A stretch of DNA of 64,000 nucleotides from Toxoplasma gondii ME49 (lineage: Eukaryota; Apicomplexa; Conoidasida; Eucoccidiorida; Sarcocystidae). Under the pieces are notes generated by a model. It made no database searches, was not told where the DNA came from, and saw only the letters and a program-made list of their open reading frames with translations. The stretch spans positions 1 to 64,000 of the forward strand of contig NC_031468.1 of NCBI RefSeq assembly GCF_000006565.2, given 5' to 3'. This document shows, piece after piece, positions 60,613 to 64,000 of the stretch. A program made the translations under genes and the position numbers. Within the stretch, counting starts at the first letter, position 1. Every line of letters begins with the position of its first letter.

Positions 60613-62582
60613 TCCGTTTTTTTCGTTTTCCTCGCCTTCGTTCTGTGGCTGTCTCCCTTTCATCTGCTTCGTGCTTCTTCTCTCGTTTTTCTTCCTTTTC
60701 GCTGCGCTGTCTCTTGCCCCGGCGTGTCTTTTCGCGACTTTTAAAGACTCTCGGAGAATCGTTTTTCCGTGATTCAACGACGTTTCCTGGGAGGAGGCCT
60801 CCAGCGTTTCTGCGAGTTCGCAAAGAAGCGACTCGGCTGTTGACGCCGCTCCACCGCATCGCTGCGAGAAGACTGCGGATGAACTCTGACAAAACACTGC
60901 CAGAGAAAAACGAGTTTTCTCTGAATTGCTCACCACACCCAGAAGCTGTGTGATCAGCGTAGCGCAGAACACAGGCCTCGCTCGAGCCATGAAAGTTGAA
61001 GAGAAAAAACTCCACGTCGTTTTAGGACGCCGGAGACGGCCTTTGAGGAAGGGTGTCAAGAACGAAAGTCTCAATTTTCAAGTTCGACGAGAGCACCGCC
61101 ACTTGTGCAGAAATGCGCCAAGGGCGACCGTAAAAAAAGTAGTGGAACTCTCCGTCACCGTTTCTCCCTCGTTATTGGCGTCTGAGAACGACGCTCGACA
61201 TGTTAGGACAGTCTTCTCGAACTCCCGAGAAAAGTCGGAAATTCGCTCTCGACACGAAAGAAGCTGCGAAAACTTTCTGTGGCACCCCGGACAGCCATAC
61301 ACACTCGACGCCCCTTCGTCTCTCAAGAGGGCAAAACGACGCAGTCCCCTTGCGGTGAAAGCGAGAGACGAACGATCCTGCCGTCACATCCCTTCGGAGA
61401 AAAGAAGATATTCCACGTGTCTCTCGAAACCTCACTGCTCAGATCCCAGTTCGTCTGCTCCACCGGAGATACCGTCGTTATCAAGTCTGCACTGTTCGCG
61501 GACTGCAGGCAGATCTATCGTGTCGTCAAAGTGACTTTTATGAGAGAACAGCTGAGATAGACACACCGTTCGCACCTCTGGTCGAAAAGCAAGCTTTTCT
61601 TCTCGAAAGAACTCTTTTCTTCGGTACAAAAACTCTGCAGACGACACAGGGTTCCTTCTGAAAATCGACTGCCGAACGGCGAAGGTCGTCCTCTTAATTG
61701 CTGTCTGCTCGACAAACCGCTTCGTACACCCACTGCAACCTAACAAGGGACGCTCCTATACTTTTACACCCTCATGTACACAAATATATATATATATATA
61801 TATATTTGTATATAACTTTTTATACATAAACGTGTGTGTGTGTGTGTGTATGTTTCCATTGCGACTATTATTTGTGCGTCTCTAGGCTACCTCCTGACAT
61901 GACTACAGATGTATGTGTAGAGACCTACTGCACTGTTTTGATTGCCTGCGTGTACTGCCTTTTTGGATGATTGTGCATGTGGTCTACATCGTAGTTTTGT
62001 CGTCGAACTTCACACAGGAGAGAGGGCTGCGCCGTAGCAGAGCGCCCGGTTTTTCTCCGTGTCGGATTTCGACTCTTGCTCGCGTTCTGATCTCCGAAGA
62101 GAAGACGACGTCTACCTCCCGTTCTTTCTGGTAGTCTGCTTAGTTTGTGCGCTCTTTTCGTGTGTTTCTCGTGGTCCACGTCCCCCCCTCCAAAGAGATC
62201 TCGCAGATTCTCGTTCGCCTCCGCTTCACCCGTTCTCTGTCGCATCTTTCCACGTCGCACCGCCGTTTCTGAAGTCCAACGTCCGTACTTCAGGAGTGAT
62301 TAACGGGAGAAGTTGTCAAGACCCAGACACGCGATGGGGCGCCCGAGTGTCGGGACTCTCAAAACAGGAGACAGAAGGCGTAAGAAGCGCACACACACCG
62401 AGTCGAGAGCGATTTCTCTCTTCCCCCCAAGCTCGGCTCTCCTCCTCCAATCGCAACTGGAGACCTCTTTCCTGGAGTTTCTCTGGAAAAAACAGAAACC
62501 GAGGCACCCTCGACTCCGCCCTCTCCGCAACCGCACCCAGAAGAGAGAGTGTGCGCGGTTCGAATGTACGTCGACATCCGGC
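60613..62582. other. Convergent intergenic region DDX1 / RPS4
   Basis: 2 kb between the two stop codons; no gene recognised. It contains a (TA)n plus (GT)n microsatellite at about 61784-61850 and should hold both 3' untranslated regions. Frames such as 60926-61534 (plus) and 62059-62586 (plus) have no recognisable domain. Confidence 0.5.
61784..61851. repeat. (TA)n and (GT)n microsatellite
   Basis: About eleven TA units, then AT-rich spacer, then GTGTGTGTGTGTGTGT, in the intergenic region between DDX1 and RPS4. Confidence 0.9.
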
Positions 62583-63035
62583 CTAGTTGTTCATTTGCTG
62601 TTTCTTCAGCAGAACCTGGCGGTTCTCCATGATCGACAGCCGAATGCCCTTCTCCTTCGGCAGAGAAATCCACGCCTTCTCACCCTTCCCAATGACGAAA
62701 ACGTTGGAAATGCGCGTCGCGAACTCGTTGTTCTTCGCGTCTCGCAAGTGAATGATGTCGAAGCCACCCAGGTGGCGCTCGCGGTGCACAATGACGCCCA
62801 CGCGACCTACGTTGTGACCCCCAGTCACCATCGCCATGTTGCCCGCTTCAAACTTCAGCGTGTCCACGATCTACACACACACAAACAGCAGATGCACATA
62901 TAAAAACAAATAAATATGTATAAATATATGTATATATAAAGATATATCTATGTAAAAAAAGATGTAGATTTGCATAGAAATACAGATCGGGGTAAATACA
63001 GAGAATCAAAACCCAACAGAGAGATGGACCCATTG

Positions 63036-63086
<51 letters not shown>

Positions 63087-63979
63087 GATAAGGGTATGCA
63101 TACAAAACCGTCACACACACACACACTGGAGACGGGAGTGGTCGAAGAGAATACACTGAAAACAATTTATATATATATATATATATATAGGGATTTCTGG
63201 AGATGTTTCGATGTGAGTGGGACAGACAGCAGTAGAAAACGCCGAGACGCAGGTGGGAAGCAAGGATGCAGATTGGGAGGCAAAAAAAACGCGTTCGCAT
63301 GCGTACCTTGCCAGTGTTGAGGTCGAGGCGAATGCAGTCGTGTGCCTTGATGGACGGGTGGGGGTAACGCATGGTGCGACCGTCGTGGGTGATGAGAGCG
63401 GGGACGCCCTTGGGGCCGACGACGACCTGGAAATCGAGAATAAAAGGAGAGAAATCTCTGCGACCTACACATCTTATACCCTACAACCTCGACCCTCGCG
63501 ACGTCTCCCGATTCTCCCTTTCTTCATCACCATCATCAACTCGCTAGAGCTCGTTTTCTTCTCTGTTTCTCTTTCCTTCCCTCGCTCGTCTCTCTGCCTT
63601 TGTGACTGTCTGCTTCTCTCTGTGTCCTCGGCAAGTGCCTGGAGTTTAATATCCACATGTTGAGCCACAGTGTTCTTGGTTGGTTTGCCAGTTACCTTCT
63701 TGACTCTGCAGAGCTTGTACGAAGCCTCTTCTTCGCGGATGGGGTGGGGGACGAACCGGCCCTTGGTGTCGAAGAGCATGCGGAAGTTCTCCTTGGTCTT
63801 TTCGATGGAAATGACGTCCATGAAGCCTGCAGGGTAGCACTGGTCTGTCCGGACTTTGTTGTCCACCTTAATCAGGCGCTGCATGACGATCATCATCACC
63901 TCGCGGTACGTCAGTGCGTAGCGCAGTCTGTTTCGCAGCAGCACCACCAGAGGAACGCTCTCACGGAGCTTGTGCGGAC
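62583..63979 (-). CDS. RPS4: 40S ribosomal protein S4 (eS4), 3' exons; 5' end outside window
   Basis: Three exons visible: 63979-63696, 63426-63307 and 62870-62583. Phases match (KVKK-type VKK|VVVGPKG and NTGK|IVDTLKF, both phase 0). The first visible exon begins two bases into a glycine codon after a TTTCAG acceptor, so at least one more exon lies beyond 64000. The protein part reads [24 protein letters not shown], then [20 protein letters not shown], then VHPHP-type linker residues, a KOW-like segment ([15 protein letters not shown]), [17 protein letters not shown] and the ending [12 protein letters not shown] to QQMNN. This is eS4 along its whole length after the N-terminal domain. It is a core component of the small ribosomal subunit. 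High constitutive expression is expected. Confidence 0.96.
62905..63195. repeat. (TA)n-rich simple repeats, last RPS4 intron
   Basis: AT-rich sequence with two uninterrupted TA runs (about 63051-63077 and 63168-63188) and a (CA)n piece near 63113, filling the intron between 63306 and 62871. Confidence 0.85.
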
Positions 63980-64000
63980 CTGAAAGAACGCGGAGACAAT

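Overview
The window is the end of a chromosome from a tissue-cyst-forming coccidian (Toxoplasma gondii or a close relative such as Hammondia or Neospora). Three things point there. About 1.5 kb of CCCTAAA telomere repeat sits at the left end. Genes are intron-rich, with introns that hold pyrimidine runs and (TA)n/(GA)n microsatellites. The proteins are eukaryotic and include apicomplexan-style secreted coiled-coil proteins. The species cannot be fixed from the sequence alone. No bacterial feature (operon, CRISPR, IS element) is present, and none should be expected. Layout: telomere (1-1477); a gene-poor subtelomere with a decayed telomere-like block (2878-3340); a spliced gene for a secreted coiled-coil/MATH-like protein (5868-4006, minus); exons of a probable GPI-anchored cysteine-containing surface protein (about 6600-7562, plus); tRNA-Ser(CGA) (8640-8721, minus); a two-exon gene for a large low-complexity coiled-coil protein with a 198-bp internal tandem duplication (16736-11951, minus); a degenerate tRNA-Leu(AAG) and a tRNA-Ser(AGA) (19.2-19.9 kb, minus). 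From 21 kb the conserved core genes begin: AP-4 mu (28256-21138, minus, eight exons), the splicing factor Yju2/CWC16 (29823-33741, plus, five exons), a small secreted helical protein (36342-35830, minus), IFT88 (to 46324, plus, at least eleven exons), a two-exon small predicted mitochondrial single-pass membrane protein (48185-47524, minus), the RNA helicase DDX1 (49268-60612, plus, nineteen exons), and the 3' exons of ribosomal protein S4 (63979-62583, minus), which runs off the right edge. I built the spliced models by hand. For each one I required a GT donor, an AG acceptor, matching intron phase across the junction and, where a family was recognised, residue-level continuity with that family. 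The models for AP-4 mu, Yju2, DDX1 and IFT88 (from its first recognisable helix) are internally consistent at every junction. The gene set is housekeeping and does not act as one pathway: adaptor trafficking (AP-4), pre-mRNA splicing (Yju2), flagellar assembly for the male gamete (IFT88), RNA ligation/metabolism (DDX1) and translation (RPS4, tRNAs). The least described content is the set of lineage-specific genes: the MATH-like secreted protein about 4 kb from the chromosome tip, the GPI-type exons, the small mitochondrial membrane protein, the helical secreted protein, and the repeat-expanding coiled-coil protein.
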